Positions 27,767 through 36,855 are shown, numbered from the stretch's first letter. The stretch: 39,077 nucleotides of DNA from Bacillota bacterium (GCA_021791815.1 JAJYVV010000020.1:1-39077), one strand, 5' to 3'. Program-made: numbers and translations. Notes: generated from the letters alone by a model not told the origin.

Positions 27767-28747
27767 CTATTCCGAGCCCTGGGGCAGGAACCGCTCGATG
27801 ACGAGGGCACCGTCGCGCAGGCGCGCCACCTCGGGCGCGTCCGCCCGGGCGGGATGGCCGTCCGGCGCGCGCCCGATCACCGCCCCCACGCGAAGCTGCA
27901 CCGGCTGCAAGCGGAACGCGGCCACGATCGCCTCCGCGGAGCCGGTCGCCCCCGCGTGCGCCACGCCGCGCAGGGTCCCCATCACCACGATGTCGCCGGA
28001 GGCGATGATCTCGGCTCCCGGGTTGACGTCGCCGAGGACGACCACGTTTCCGTTGAAGCGCACGCGCTGGCCGGACCGGAGCGTCCGGCGGACCAGGAGG
28101 GTGGGCGTCATGTCCACCCGCAGGCCCTGCATCCCGTCGGCGGCCGCCCGGGCCGGGCCGGGACGCGCCCGGGCCAGCACGGGGACGGCCCCGTCGGCCC
28201 CCGGCGCCGGGCCTTCGGCCCCCCGGCCGGAAGCGACGTCCGCCGCCTCGGCACGGCCCGCGGCCGCGACGTCTTCCCCGGATGCCCCCGACCGCTGGGG
28301 GACCGCCCCGGCCGGAACCGCCGCGGGACCCTCCGGCGCCTGCTCGCGCTCGCCATGGGCCGCCACGCCACGCACCCGGCGATGGCCCTGCCGGCTCCGC
28401 CCGCGCGCGCGGGAGCCCGGGGACCCCGTCTCCGGCCCGCCGTCGTCCGCCTGACCTTCCACCACCTGGAGCAGCGCAGCGCCGTGATGTTCCAGCAGCA
28501 GGGTCTCCATGCGGCGCAGGACCGCCGCGTCCAGCGCCCGGCCCGCGGCGTCCACCGTCACCGCGCCGCCGCGCACGCCCCCCGCCTCCACGACGGCGCG
28601 CGACAGGTCCTCCAGGACGCGCTCCACGTCGCCCGCCCGGGGCAGGCGCACCCGCAGCCCAGACCGTGTGGCCATCACCCGCACGGCCCCCGGGTCCGCG
28701 GGCCCCCTGTCGTCGGGATCGCGGCGTGCCAAGCGGAGAGCCTCCAT
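27767..28747 (-). CDS. minC: Septum site-determining protein MinC
   Basis: This 326-residue protein inhibits FtsZ polymerisation away from midcell. The N-terminal domain (about 25-90) contains ATRSGLRVRLP. The C-terminal beta-helical domain (about 212-320) has RRTLRSGQRVRFNGNVVVLG and IIASGDIVVMGTLRGVAHAG, the diagnostic MinC repeats. Between them lies an unusually long Ala/Gly/Arg/Pro-rich linker of about 100 residues, probably disordered. The start is uncertain: ATG 28747 is listed, but GTG 28684 or ATG 28675 would match the family's N-terminus better and none has a strong ribosome binding site. It heads the minCDE unit. Confidence 0.9.
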   Translation of the reverse strand: MEALRLARRDPDDRGPADPGAVRVMATRSGLRVRLPRAGDVERVLEDLSRAVVEAGGVRGGAVTVDAAGRALDAAVLRRMETLLLEHHGAALLQVVEGQADDGGPETGSPGSRARGRSRQGHRRVRGVAAHGEREQAPEGPAAVPAGAVPQRSGASGEDVAAAGRAEAADVASGRGAEGPAPGADGAVPVLARARPGPARAAADGMQGLRVDMTPTLLVRRTLRSGQRVRFNGNVVVLGDVNPGAEIIASGDIVVMGTLRGVAHAGATGSAEAIVAAFRLQPVQLRVGAVIGRAPDGHPARADAPEVARLRDGALVIERFLPQGSE

Positions 28748-29026
28748 GGCCGCGGCCTGGGGTCACGGGGAAGCGACGCGGCGGCGCAACCCCCGTTCGG
28801 ACCTTGAGTGCGTCCCGGCGCCGAAGCCCCGGGCGGGGTCGAACGGGCTGGAGCCGGCCATGCTGCGCGGCCGGAGCCCACGTCCCCGCGTCGACGCCCC
28901 TGTTCGCGGGAGGAGGGACCAACCCTCCAGCGCCGGGGGGCGATCGGCCGCAGGAACCCCTTTCCCGCCGACATCGCGACCGACAGGTTCGGACATCATC
29001 CGCCCGGGGGGCGGTCCGGCCCAGAT

Positions 29027-30139
29027 CTACCCAGAGGCGGGCAGCGGACGCTGGGTCGGGCCGGAGTAGGCGGCCCGGGGGCGGATCAGGCGGTTGTGCT
29101 CGTACTGCTCGAGGACGTGTGCGGTCCAGCCGCTGACGCGGCTCACCGCGAACACCGGGGTGAGGAGCTGGACCGGAATGCCCAGGATCCTGTAGCAGTC
29201 GCCCGAATACAGGTCGACGTTGGGGTAGAGGCGGCGCTGGCGCCAGACGGAGCCCTCCAGCGCCTCGGTGACGCGGAACGCATCCAGGTCGCCCGCGGCC
29301 TCGCCGAGGCTGCGGGCCAAGCGCTTCAGCACCGCCGCGCGCGGGTCGACCGTGTGGTACACGCGGTGGCCGAAGCCGGGGATCTTGGCGCCGGCCGCCA
29401 GCCGCTCCCGGACCCACCCGTCGGCCGCCGCCGGGGAGCCGATCTCCGCGACCGCCTGCATGACGTCGTAGTTGGCCCCGCCGTGCAGGGGGCCCTCCAG
29501 CGCGCCGACCGCCGAGGTCACCGCCGCGTGCATGTCCGCCAGGGTGGCGGCCGTGACGCGGGCCGCGAACGTCGAGGCGTTGAGTTCGTGATCGGCGTGG
29601 AGCACCAGGGCCGTGTCCATGGCGCGGGCGTGGAGTTCGGACGGGGCGCGGCCGGTCAGGAGGCGCAGGAAGTTGGCCGCGTGCCCAAGCTCCGGGACGG
29701 GCGTGAGCACGGGCTCGCCGGAGGCCAGCCGCCACCAGGCCGCGACGACGGCCGGCACCTGTCCCGTCAGCCGCACCGCCTTGCGCCGGTTGGCGGCGGG
29801 ACTGCCGTCCCCGGCGTCGGGGTCGCACTGGCCCAAGGCCGAGACGGCCGTGCGCAGGGCGGCCATCCCGGTCGTGCGGGGCAGGTCGCGCAGCAGCCCC
29901 AGGACCACGGGCGGCAGCGCGCCGGCGGCGCACAGGGCGGCCCGCAGGGCGGCGAGCTCCGCCGCGCCGGGCAGCGCGCCGGTCCAGAGCAGGTGACACG
30001 CCTCTTCGAAGGACACGCGGCCGGCCAGGTCTTCGACGCTGTAGCCGCGGTAGAGCAGACGCCCCCGGTCTCCGTCGATGAAGCAGATCTCGGTCGAGCA
30101 GGCGACGACGTCCTGCAGCCCGCCCCGCGTTCCGCTCAC
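29027..30139 (-). CDS. Citrate synthase
   Basis: This 370-residue enzyme condenses oxaloacetate and acetyl-CoA to citrate. It matches the short, Gram-positive/archaeal type (CitZ/GltA type II-like). Signature segments are STEICFIDGDRGRLLYRGY, LHADHELNASTFAARV, the active-site GPLHGGANYDVM, GFGHRVYHTVDPRA with the second catalytic histidine, and NVDLYSGDCYRILGIP. A related 2-methylcitrate synthase activity cannot be excluded from sequence alone. The GTG at 30139 is about 40 bases from a TATAAT box and follows a GGGGGGT stretch. It is placed between the PBP2 and minC genes, which is not a usual position. Confidence 0.92.
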   Translation of the reverse strand: MSGTRGGLQDVVACSTEICFIDGDRGRLLYRGYSVEDLAGRVSFEEACHLLWTGALPGAAELAALRAALCAAGALPPVVLGLLRDLPRTTGMAALRTAVSALGQCDPDAGDGSPAANRRKAVRLTGQVPAVVAAWWRLASGEPVLTPVPELGHAANFLRLLTGRAPSELHARAMDTALVLHADHELNASTFAARVTAATLADMHAAVTSAVGALEGPLHGGANYDVMQAVAEIGSPAAADGWVRERLAAGAKIPGFGHRVYHTVDPRAAVLKRLARSLGEAAGDLDAFRVTEALEGSVWRQRRLYPNVDLYSGDCYRILGIPVQLLTPVFAVSRVSGWTAHVLEQYEHNRLIRPRAAYSGPTQRPLPASG

Positions 30140-30185
30140 GGCGGCCACCCCCCGCGGCACCTGCGGCCGCCTGCCCGTCCCTTCG

Positions 30186-30214
30186 ATTATACGGAGCAGG
30201 GCGCCGACCGACCA
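30186..30214 (-). promoter_or_regulatory. Promoter for citrate synthase
   Basis: A perfect TATAAT lies on the minus strand at 30186-30191, in the gap between the PBP2 gene and citrate synthase. The -35 region at 17 bases (TGGTCG, 30209-30214) is poor. Predicted start near 30179. Confidence 0.6.
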
Positions 30215-30311
30215 CCCGCAGGGGCCTCCCGCGCGCCGGGCCTGCGGGCGCGGCTGCGTTCCAACGGTATGCGGGCGCCGGGGCGAATCCCATGCCCTCC
30301 CCGGGAGCCGG

Positions 30312-32609
30312 TCACCCCGCCGCCGCGCCGCCGCTCGCCGCGGGACCTTTCCCGGCGGCTGCCGTCGCCCCGCCGCCGGGCGCCGTCCCCGGGGCACCCC
30401 CGCCCGGGGTCGCACCGGCGGTCGCGCCACCGGGGGCCGTCCCCGCGTACGTCGCCGAGCCGTGCTGCGCCGCGCCGGCCGACGGGGCGGACCCCTGCGC
30501 GGGCTTCGCGGGGGCGGGGCCCCACCAGTCCGGATAGTGCTGGTCGGCGGGAAGCCCGAAGTACTCCTGGACCACGCCCGGGATGATCTGGTCGGCCGCG
30601 CCGGCGTCGAACATGGCCTTATCCAGCCCGAAGTAGTAGTCGTACATCTCCCGGGCGATCGGCGCCCCACCCACGAACCCGTCCCCGCTCTTCTCCGTCT
30701 CCACCACGATGGCGATCTGCGGGTTGTTCGCGGGGGCGAAGGACACCCACCAGCCGTTGGGGTTGCCCGTGACCGCCACCTGGGCCGTGCCGGTCTTGCC
30801 CGCCACCGTGATGGCGTGCCCCAGGTACTGCTGCGTCTCGCTCGTGAAGCCGTAGTAGGTCCAGTAGGCCGTGCCGCAGTCGGAGTCGATGGCGTCCGCC
30901 CACCATGCGCTGTTGCACTGCGTCACGGACGCCATGGCCTGGTGGATGGCCTGGACGATCTCCGGCGTCAGGCCGATGCGGCGGCGCACCTCGGGCTGCT
31001 GCTTCCACACCACCTTGCCCGTCCGCCCGTCCGTCACCTCGCTGACCAGGTACGGCGTGTACAGGGTGCCGCCGTTGGCCAGCGCCGCGATGTAGTCGGC
31101 CATCTGGATCACCGTATAGGCGTTCATCCCCTGACCGATCGCCGTCTGCATCGTCAGGTCGAGGTTCCAGGGCAGCCCGTACACCGTCTGGTAGGCCGCC
31201 GGGGAGGACACGGTCCCCACGGCCTCGCCGGGCAGTTCCCACAGCCCGGTCGCCTGGCCCAGGCCGAATTCCTGGGCCACCTGGTCGATGGCGTTCACCC
31301 CCACCATCTGGCCGACCTGATAGAAGAACGTGTCGCAGGAGCGCCCGATGGCCTCCTCCAGGTCGAGGTTGCCGCCGAACACGCTGATCCAGTTGTGCAG
31401 GACCGTGTTGCCCACCGTGATCGCGGTGGGGCAGGGCAAATGGGTCGTCGGCGTCAGGACGCCCGCCTCCAGGGCGGCGATCGCCGTGATGGGCTTGAAC
31501 GTCGAGCCCGGGGCGAAGGCCGACTGGGTGGCGTGGTCGAGGAACGGCTGCCCCAGGGTGTCGCCCTGCCACGCCTGGAACTGGCTGGCGAACGAAGCCG
31601 CGGCGGCGCTGCCCGGAAGGGCGATCGCGTCCTGGGCGAAGGCGTTGGGATTGATGGTCGGGACCGAGGCGAGGGCGAGGATGGCCCCGGTGTGCACGTC
31701 GATGGCGACCGCGGCGCCCCAATACGCGCCGGGGTACGGGCCGCCGTCGCCGGTGAAGGTCTTGGTGCGCAGGGCCACGAGCTGCGCCTCCAGGGCTCGC
31801 TGGGCGACCGCCTGCAGGCCGGCGTCGATGGTCAGGACGACGTTGTTGCCCGGGACCGGCTCCTGCACCGCGACCTGCTTGACCGGGTGACCGGACGTGT
31901 CGATGGTCACGAGTTCCTTGCCGTCCACCCCGGCCAGGCCGGCCGCCGGCGTGTGGAGGCTCGGGTTCAGGGTGTTGAAGGTCTGCTCGATCCCGGCGGC
32001 GCCGGTCACCTCTCCGGAGACCGAGCCCGCCTTGACGTAGCCCAGGATGTTGGCCGCCACCTCCTCGCCCGGGTCGGTATCGCCGGGGATGCCGGGGTAG
32101 ACGCGGATCGGCTGGTCCTCGACGTTCACGCCGGGAAGGTCCACCAGGTTCTGCTCGATGGCCGTGTACTGCGCGGGCGTGAGCCCCGTCTTGAGCACGG
32201 TCGGCGCGTAGGGCTGGGCGGCGGCAGCCGTCCGGAGCCCCGCCGCGGCCGCCTCGATCTGGGACGGGGCGAGGCGGAGGATCCCCGCCAGCAGGGCCAC
32301 TTCCTGCGGCGACGGAGGATGGGGCGTGTACGACAGCGTGGCCGCGAAGGACGGCACGTCCTCGGCGAGGACGCGGCCCGTGCTGTCCAGGATCTCGCCC
32401 CGCGACGCCGGGATGGTGATCGGCCGCAGGGCCTGCTGCTGGGCCTGGCCGAAGTAGTACGAACCCTCGTGCACCTGCAGGTACCAGAGCCGCCAGCCCA
32501 CCGCGCCCAGCGCGAGCAGGAGCGCCAGCCCCGCGCCCCACGCCTTGCGCCGCAGGTAGGCCAGGGCGTCCTCGTGGCCGCCCTGCTCGTTGATCGTCGT
32601 CCCCGCCAA
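30312..32609 (-). CDS. mrdA: Penicillin-binding protein 2 (peptidoglycan transpeptidase of the elongasome)
   Basis: This 765-residue class B PBP crosslinks peptidoglycan during side-wall growth with MreBCD. A single membrane anchor lies at about 26-42 and the dimerisation domain follows (ASRGEILDSTGRVLAED). The transpeptidase domain has the acylation motif STFK at 369-372, SCD at 424-426 and KTGT from 605. GQGMNAYTVIQMADYIAALANGG-type sequence marks the PBP2 subgroup. The TTG at 32609 has GGAGG 10 bases upstream. After about residue 690 a roughly 70-residue Gly/Ala/Pro-rich tail is added, likely disordered and outside the membrane. It follows mreD by 4 bases. Confidence 0.95.
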   Translation of the reverse strand: MAGTTINEQGGHEDALAYLRRKAWGAGLALLLALGAVGWRLWYLQVHEGSYYFGQAQQQALRPITIPASRGEILDSTGRVLAEDVPSFAATLSYTPHPPSPQEVALLAGILRLAPSQIEAAAAGLRTAAAAQPYAPTVLKTGLTPAQYTAIEQNLVDLPGVNVEDQPIRVYPGIPGDTDPGEEVAANILGYVKAGSVSGEVTGAAGIEQTFNTLNPSLHTPAAGLAGVDGKELVTIDTSGHPVKQVAVQEPVPGNNVVLTIDAGLQAVAQRALEAQLVALRTKTFTGDGGPYPGAYWGAAVAIDVHTGAILALASVPTINPNAFAQDAIALPGSAAAASFASQFQAWQGDTLGQPFLDHATQSAFAPGSTFKPITAIAALEAGVLTPTTHLPCPTAITVGNTVLHNWISVFGGNLDLEEAIGRSCDTFFYQVGQMVGVNAIDQVAQEFGLGQATGLWELPGEAVGTVSSPAAYQTVYGLPWNLDLTMQTAIGQGMNAYTVIQMADYIAALANGGTLYTPYLVSEVTDGRTGKVVWKQQPEVRRRIGLTPEIVQAIHQAMASVTQCNSAWWADAIDSDCGTAYWTYYGFTSETQQYLGHAITVAGKTGTAQVAVTGNPNGWWVSFAPANNPQIAIVVETEKSGDGFVGGAPIAREMYDYYFGLDKAMFDAGAADQIIPGVVQEYFGLPADQHYPDWWGPAPAKPAQGSAPSAGAAQHGSATYAGTAPGGATAGATPGGGAPGTAPGGGATAAAGKGPAASGGAAAG

Positions 32610-32613
32610 GGGC

Positions 32614-33213
32614 TCAGCGCCTCCCTCGGGTCCGGGACCGGCCGAGGGCCCCGCCGGGCCGCCCGCGCGGCACGGGAGGCGGAAGGGGCGTGCGCCAGTG
32701 GGCCGCGCTCGGCCGGAGCAGCAGCGGGTTCGGCAGGAGCGCGCGCACCAACTCCACGAGCCCGTACCCGAACGCCGCCAGGGTCCCGTCATACACGCAC
32801 GCCACGAGGACGTGGCGGACGGCCCCCGTGGCGTGGACCCCGTTGCGGTCCAGGAGCACCGTGCAGGCCGCGACGACAAGACCGTACACCAGCGACGACG
32901 CCGAAGCGAGCACCCAGCGGACGCTGGCCCGCCCGGGGTCGATGCGGCTGGCGGCCTCCCCGCACAGCCAGCCCGCGGTGCCCGCGGCCAGCGCGAACAG
33001 CCCGATCCGGCTGCCGCGCAGGAGGTCCATCCCGAACCCGGCCGCCAGCCCCGCCGCGCCTCCCCGCCCCGGACCCAGGAACATGGCGAGCACGAGCACC
33101 ACCACCAGCGGCAGGTCCGGGGGGATGCCGTCGATCGCGACGAGCGGCGCGAACGCCGCCTGGAGCCCGAGCAGCACGAGCAGACCGGCGAGTCCCAGCA
33201 CCGCCAGCCTCAC
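32614..33213 (-). CDS. mreD: Rod shape-determining membrane protein MreD
   Basis: This 199-residue protein has five or six predicted membrane helices (LAVLGLAGLLVLLGLQAAF, LPLVVVLVLAMFLGP, GLFALAAGTAGWLCG, ASSLVYGLVVAACTVLL) and belongs to MreD, the integral membrane partner of MreC in the cell-elongation complex. Conserved PPDLPLVVV and GFGMDLLRGSRIGLFAL match the family. The GTG at 33213 overlaps the mreC stop by 4 bases (GTGA). The C-terminal 40 residues are Arg/Pro-rich and cytoplasmic. Assignment rests on hydropathy plus position between mreC and the PBP2 gene. Confidence 0.9.
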   Translation of the reverse strand: MRLAVLGLAGLLVLLGLQAAFAPLVAIDGIPPDLPLVVVLVLAMFLGPGRGGAAGLAAGFGMDLLRGSRIGLFALAAGTAGWLCGEAASRIDPGRASVRWVLASASSLVYGLVVAACTVLLDRNGVHATGAVRHVLVACVYDGTLAAFGYGLVELVRALLPNPLLLRPSAAHWRTPLPPPVPRGRPGGALGRSRTRGRR

Positions 33214-34073
33214 GGCGCCGCGGCCCCGGGCAGGAGCAGCACGAGGCTCAGGGCGTCGAGGTTGGCCGCGGGCGCCAGGACCGCCTGGCGCATCAACCCG
33301 AAGGGGCCGGGAGCCACCGCCCGCACGGTGCCGACGACCAGCCCCGCCGGAAACCCCCCGGGCGTGCCCGGGACGTTGAGCCCCGACGTCACGAGGATGT
33401 CGCCCGGCGTGACGTCGGGCTGGGTGGCGAAGAACGTGGCCGTGAGCAGCGGGTTGCCGACCTGGCCCACGGCGACGCCCTGGGCGCGCGACGCCGCCCG
33501 CTCCACCTCGATGCCGACGCCGAAGTCGGGGTTCGTGAGGAGCCGGACGCGCGCCGTCGTCGGCCCCACCCCCGCCTCGACCTGGCCGACCAGGTCGCCC
33601 TCCGGGCTGACCGCCGCCATGCCGGCCACGACGCCGGAGCGGCTGCCCCGGTCGATGACAAGGACGTTCCACCAGGCGTCCGGGTTCCGGCCGATGACCG
33701 TCGCCGCGATGCCGCGGCCGAGGCCCTGTGCCGCCGCCGACGACTGCAGCTGCAGGAGGGCCGTGAGGTGGGCGTTCTCCGCCTGCGCCTCGCCGTCCGC
33801 CGCCAGTTCGGCCTCCAGCCGCGCGACGTCCGCCTCCAACCGGGCGTTCTGCCGGCGCAGGCCCCAGAGCCCGGCCACGTTCTGCCAGAGGCTTTCGGCT
33901 GCGTGGGCCGCCTCCGTGGCGGCGACCTCGACGGGGGACACGGCCTCGTTGAGCAAGGCGGCCGGCAGGGCGAGCCACCGCGCGCGGCCGGTGGCGCCGG
34001 TGAGCACCAGGAGCCCCAGCGCGATGCCGAGCAGCCTCCACAGGCGGCGCCCGAACAGGGTCTCCCTCGTCAG
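33210..34073 (-). CDS. mreC: Rod shape-determining protein MreC (probable CTG start)
   Basis: MreC organises the elongation complex in the periplasmic space. A coiled coil (RRQNARLEADVARLEAEL) precedes the beta-domain segment WNVLVIDRGSRSGVVAGMAA, QVEAGVGPTTARVRLLTN and ILVTSGLNVPG. The reading frame has no ATG, GTG or TTG upstream of a GTG at 34007, which would remove the first half of the membrane helix and has no ribosome binding site. The frame continues upstream as RRLWRLLGIALGLLVL, a normal MreC anchor, back to a CTG at 34073 preceded 6 bases upstream by AAGGGGG. I therefore infer a CTG start (287 residues). The conservative alternative is 33210-34007 (265 residues). Confidence 0.88.
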   Translation of the reverse strand: MTRETLFGRRLWRLLGIALGLLVLTGATGRARWLALPAALLNEAVSPVEVAATEAAHAAESLWQNVAGLWGLRRQNARLEADVARLEAELAADGEAQAENAHLTALLQLQSSAAAQGLGRGIAATVIGRNPDAWWNVLVIDRGSRSGVVAGMAAVSPEGDLVGQVEAGVGPTTARVRLLTNPDFGVGIEVERAASRAQGVAVGQVGNPLLTATFFATQPDVTPGDILVTSGLNVPGTPGGFPAGLVVGTVRAVAPGPFGLMRQAVLAPAANLDALSLVLLLPGAAAP

Positions 34074-34107
34074 GACCCGCCCCCTTCGCCCGGATCCGCC
34101 GCCGTCG

Positions 34108-35133
34108 TCAGGCCAGGCGCTTCGGCGTCATCAGGACATGGCGGAGATGCTCCAACTCCTCGACCACCTTGCCCGTCCCCTGCACCACGCAGAGCAGCGG
34201 CTCGTCCGAGACCGTGACGGGCATGCCCGTCTCCTGCGCGACCTTGCGGTCCAGGCCCTTGAGCAACGAACCCCCGCCCGTCATGACGATCCCGCGGTCC
34301 ATGATGTCGGCCGCCAGCTCCGGCGGCGTGAACTCCAGCGTGAAGCGGATGGCGTCGACGATGCTCGCCACCGGCTCCTGCAGCGCCTGGCGGATCTCCG
34401 CCCCGCTGAGCTTGAGGGTCTTGGGCAGGCCCGACAGGAGGTCCCGGCCGCGCACGTCCATCGTCGCCTCGTCGTTGACCGGAAAGGCCGAACCGATGGC
34501 GATCTTGACGTCCTCGGACGTCCTCTCGCCGATGGCGAGATTGTAGGTCCGCTTCACGTAGTTGGCGATGGCCTCGTCCATCTCGTCGCCGGCGACGCGG
34601 ATGGAGCGGGGATTGACCACCCCCCCGAGGGAGATGACCGCCACCTCCGTCGTGCCGCCGCCGATGTCGACGACCATGCTGCCCGTGGGCTCGTGGACCG
34701 GCAGGCCCGCCCCGATCGCCGCCGCCATCGGCTCCTCGATGATGTAGGCCTCGCGGGAGCCGGCCTGGAGCGCGGCGTCGACCACCGCCCGCTTCTCGAC
34801 CTCCGTGACGCCGGACGGCACGCAGATGACGACCCGCGGCCGGAACAGGCCCCTCTTCCGCGTCGCCTTCGTGATGAAGTGCCGCAGCATGGTCTGCGTG
34901 ATGTCGAAGTCCGCGATCACGCCGTCCTTCATCGGCCGGATGGCGACGATGTTGCCGGGTGTCCGCCCGATCATCCGTTTGGCGTCGGTGCCAACGGCCA
35001 CGGGCTGCTTGGTTTCGCTCTTGATCGCCACGACGGACGGCTCCTGGAGCACGATCCCGCGGCCGCGAACGTAGACCAAGGTATTCGCGGTGCCGAGATC
35101 GATGCCCATGTCGCGAGCCAAGACGCCCCACAT
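34108..35133 (-). CDS. mreB: Rod shape-determining actin homologue MreB
   Basis: This 341-residue actin-fold ATPase forms membrane-associated filaments that direct side-wall synthesis. ATP-binding motifs are [13 protein letters not shown] near the N-terminus, [19 protein letters not shown] in the middle and [15 protein letters not shown] near the end. [14 protein letters not shown] and [13 protein letters not shown] are also characteristic. The ATG at 35133 follows AGGGGGGAGCAGAGGGG. The N-terminus lacks a long amphipathic helix, as in most Bacillota. It leads mreB-mreC-mreD-mrdA, 169 bases after radC; no promoter is obvious in that gap. Confidence 0.97.
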   Translation of the reverse strand: MWGVLARDMGIDLGTANTLVYVRGRGIVLQEPSVVAIKSETKQPVAVGTDAKRMIGRTPGNIVAIRPMKDGVIADFDITQTMLRHFITKATRKRGLFRPRVVICVPSGVTEVEKRAVVDAALQAGSREAYIIEEPMAAAIGAGLPVHEPTGSMVVDIGGGTTEVAVISLGGVVNPRSIRVAGDEMDEAIANYVKRTYNLAIGERTSEDVKIAIGSAFPVNDEATMDVRGRDLLSGLPKTLKLSGAEIRQALQEPVASIVDAIRFTLEFTPPELAADIMDRGIVMTGGGSLLKGLDRKVAQETGMPVTVSDEPLLCVVQGTGKVVEELEHLRHVLMTPKRLA

Positions 35134-35302
35134 CCCCTCTGCTCCCCCCTGGATCGCCCGCGCCCGCCTCGCCCGTCCGCGGCGCCCCCCGCCGCCCCGT
35201 CCCCCGGGTCCCGGCCGGCGTCCCGGCGGCGGGGGCCGGGTCGCCCCGCGCGCCGGCGTCCGACCCCGGCGGCACCGTGAAGCCGCCCACCGTCCCCCGC
35301 GG

Positions 35303-36103
35303 TCATGGCCCGGCAGGGGGCATGAACCCCCGCGCGGCCAGGCTCACATAGCGGCCGTGCCCGATCACCAGGTGGTCGAGCAGCGGGATGCCGAGCAGGA
35401 CCCCGGCCCGCGCGAGCCGCGCAGTGAGTTCGCGATCCATGGGGCTCGGTTCGGGGTCGCCGCTGGGATGGTTGTGCGCCACGATCACCGCGGCCGCGCT
35501 CCAGCGGATCGCCGGCTTGAAGACCTCCCGGGGCTCGGCGGGTACGTGGGAGAGCCCGCCCAGGCCGACGACCTCCATCCCGATCAGGCCATGCTTGGCG
35601 TCCAGCATCAGGACGCGAAACTGCTCGCGGTCCAGGACCCCCATCTCCGCCAGGAGCCTCGGGGCCACGTCGCCCGGCCCGCCGTACCGCGGCCGCCCTC
35701 CCGTCCCCCGGGAAGCCACGCGGCGGCCGATCTCCAGGGCCGCGAGGAGGACGGCGGCCTTCGCGTGACCCACGCCCGGCACGCCACCCAGCTCGGGCAG
35801 GCCCACCGCGTCCAGGCGCGCCAGCCCTTCCGGACCGCAGAGGGCGAGCACGCGCCGGGCCACGTCCACCGCGGTCTCGCCGCCGCGGCCCGTTCGCAGC
35901 AGGATCGCCAGCAGTTCGGCGTCGGCGAGCGCCGGAGCGCCCTGCCGCAGCAGCCGCTCCCGGGGCCGCTCCGACGCCGGCCAATCGGGGATGCGGCGGG
36001 GCCCGGGGCGGTCGGCCCGTCCCGGGCCGGGGACGCCATCCGGAGGAACCCGCGGCTCGGAGGGGCTCGGAACCTCGTCGGGACCCCTGCGCCGCGTCGC
36101 CAC
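35303..36103 (-). CDS. radC: RadC family JAB/JAMM-domain protein
   Basis: This 266-residue protein is of the RadC/YsxA family, once called a DNA repair protein but of uncertain role. A helix-hairpin-helix ([20 protein letters not shown]) is followed by the JAMM metalloprotease-like motif [14 protein letters not shown], with its upstream glutamate in [12 protein letters not shown]. The N-terminus has about 40 Pro/Arg-rich residues before the ERPRERLL motif, longer than usual. The GTG at 36103 has GGGGAGG 6 bases upstream. Position between maf and mreB is the classic Bacillota order. Confidence 0.94.
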   Translation of the reverse strand: MATRRRGPDEVPSPSEPRVPPDGVPGPGRADRPGPRRIPDWPASERPRERLLRQGAPALADAELLAILLRTGRGGETAVDVARRVLALCGPEGLARLDAVGLPELGGVPGVGHAKAAVLLAALEIGRRVASRGTGGRPRYGGPGDVAPRLLAEMGVLDREQFRVLMLDAKHGLIGMEVVGLGGLSHVPAEPREVFKPAIRWSAAAVIVAHNHPSGDPEPSPMDRELTARLARAGVLLGIPLLDHLVIGHGRYVSLAARGFMPPAGP

Positions 36104-36248
36104 CGTTCGCCTCCCCAGGTCCGGACGCCCGTGCGGCCGGGCGCCGCTTCACGCGGCGTGGGCACGGACCGCCCTCGCGGCCCGCGCGCGGCCGCGAGCC
36201 CCGCGAAGGCACGGGCCGGCGGGCGGCACGGGGACCGGCCGCCACCGC

Positions 36249-36854
36249 TCACGCCGGCGCGGGGATGCGGAAGCCGATGGCCCGCAGGAGAAGACAGACC
36301 CGGCAGAGCGGCAGGCCGACGACGGTGCCGTATTCGCCTTCGATCCGGCGCACGAAGGCCGCCGCCACGCCCTGGATCGCATATCCACCCGCCTTGTCCA
36401 GGGGTTCGGCGAGCGCCGCGTAGCGCTCGATCTCCGAAGCGTCCAGACGCCGGAACGTCACGGCTGCGTATTCGACGGCGGTCGCCACGTCCCCCCTGCA
36501 AAGCAGGACAACCGCGGTCGCCACCGTGTGGCGGCGGCCGGAGAGGAACCGCAACATCTCCGCGGCCCGGGCGGCGTCGGCCGGCTTGCCCAGGGACCGG
36601 CCACGGCACCAGACCACGGTGTCCGCCCCGAGGACCGCGGCCTGCGGCCAGGCGGGCAGCGCGGCGGCCGCCTTGGCCCGGGCCCGCGCCAGCGCGATGC
36701 CGCCCGGCGTCCGCAGGCCGCGTGCGACGGCTTCCTCATTCACGTCGGTCGCGGCGACGCGGAACGCCACGCCCAGCTGGCGCAGCAATTCGGCGCGCCG
36801 CGGGGAAGCGGACGCCAGGACGAGCTCCGGGCGCGACGCGGCATCCGATTCCAT
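36249..36854 (-). CDS. maf: Maf nucleotide pyrophosphatase (septum-associated)
   Basis: This 201-residue protein matches Maf, a pyrophosphatase that hydrolyses non-canonical or canonical nucleoside triphosphates and is linked to septum formation. It shows LVLASASPRRAELLRQLG, VLGADTVVW with the catalytic aspartate, LGKPADAARAAEMLRFLSGR, and DKAGGYAIQG. Specificity (dTTP/UTP or other) is not certain from sequence alone. The ATG at 36854 begins one base after the valS stop. Ribosome binding site is modest (GGGAA). Confidence 0.95.
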   Translation of the reverse strand: MESDAASRPELVLASASPRRAELLRQLGVAFRVAATDVNEEAVARGLRTPGGIALARARAKAAAALPAWPQAAVLGADTVVWCRGRSLGKPADAARAAEMLRFLSGRRHTVATAVVLLCRGDVATAVEYAAVTFRRLDASEIERYAALAEPLDKAGGYAIQGVAAAFVRRIEGEYGTVVGLPLCRVCLLLRAIGFRIPAPA

Positions 36855-36855
36855 G

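Noticed and set aside
28763-28999. Short minus-strand frame in the gap between citrate synthase and minC
   Set aside because: 78 residues, Arg/Gly-rich, no good ribosome binding site and no similarity; I treat the gap as non-coding.
27591-30293. A roughly 900-codon minus-strand frame crossing minC and citrate synthase in another phase
   Set aside because: Composition is almost only Gly, Arg, Ala and Pro, and it overlaps genes with clear motifs. No ribosome binding site or family match.
30078-34217. A very long plus-strand open frame (over 1,300 codons) opposite the PBP2, mreD and mreC genes
   Set aside because: Its translation is Arg/Gly/His-rich with no recognisable domain, and it lies opposite three well-conserved genes. 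It is an effect of high G+C, which removes stop codons from the complementary frame.
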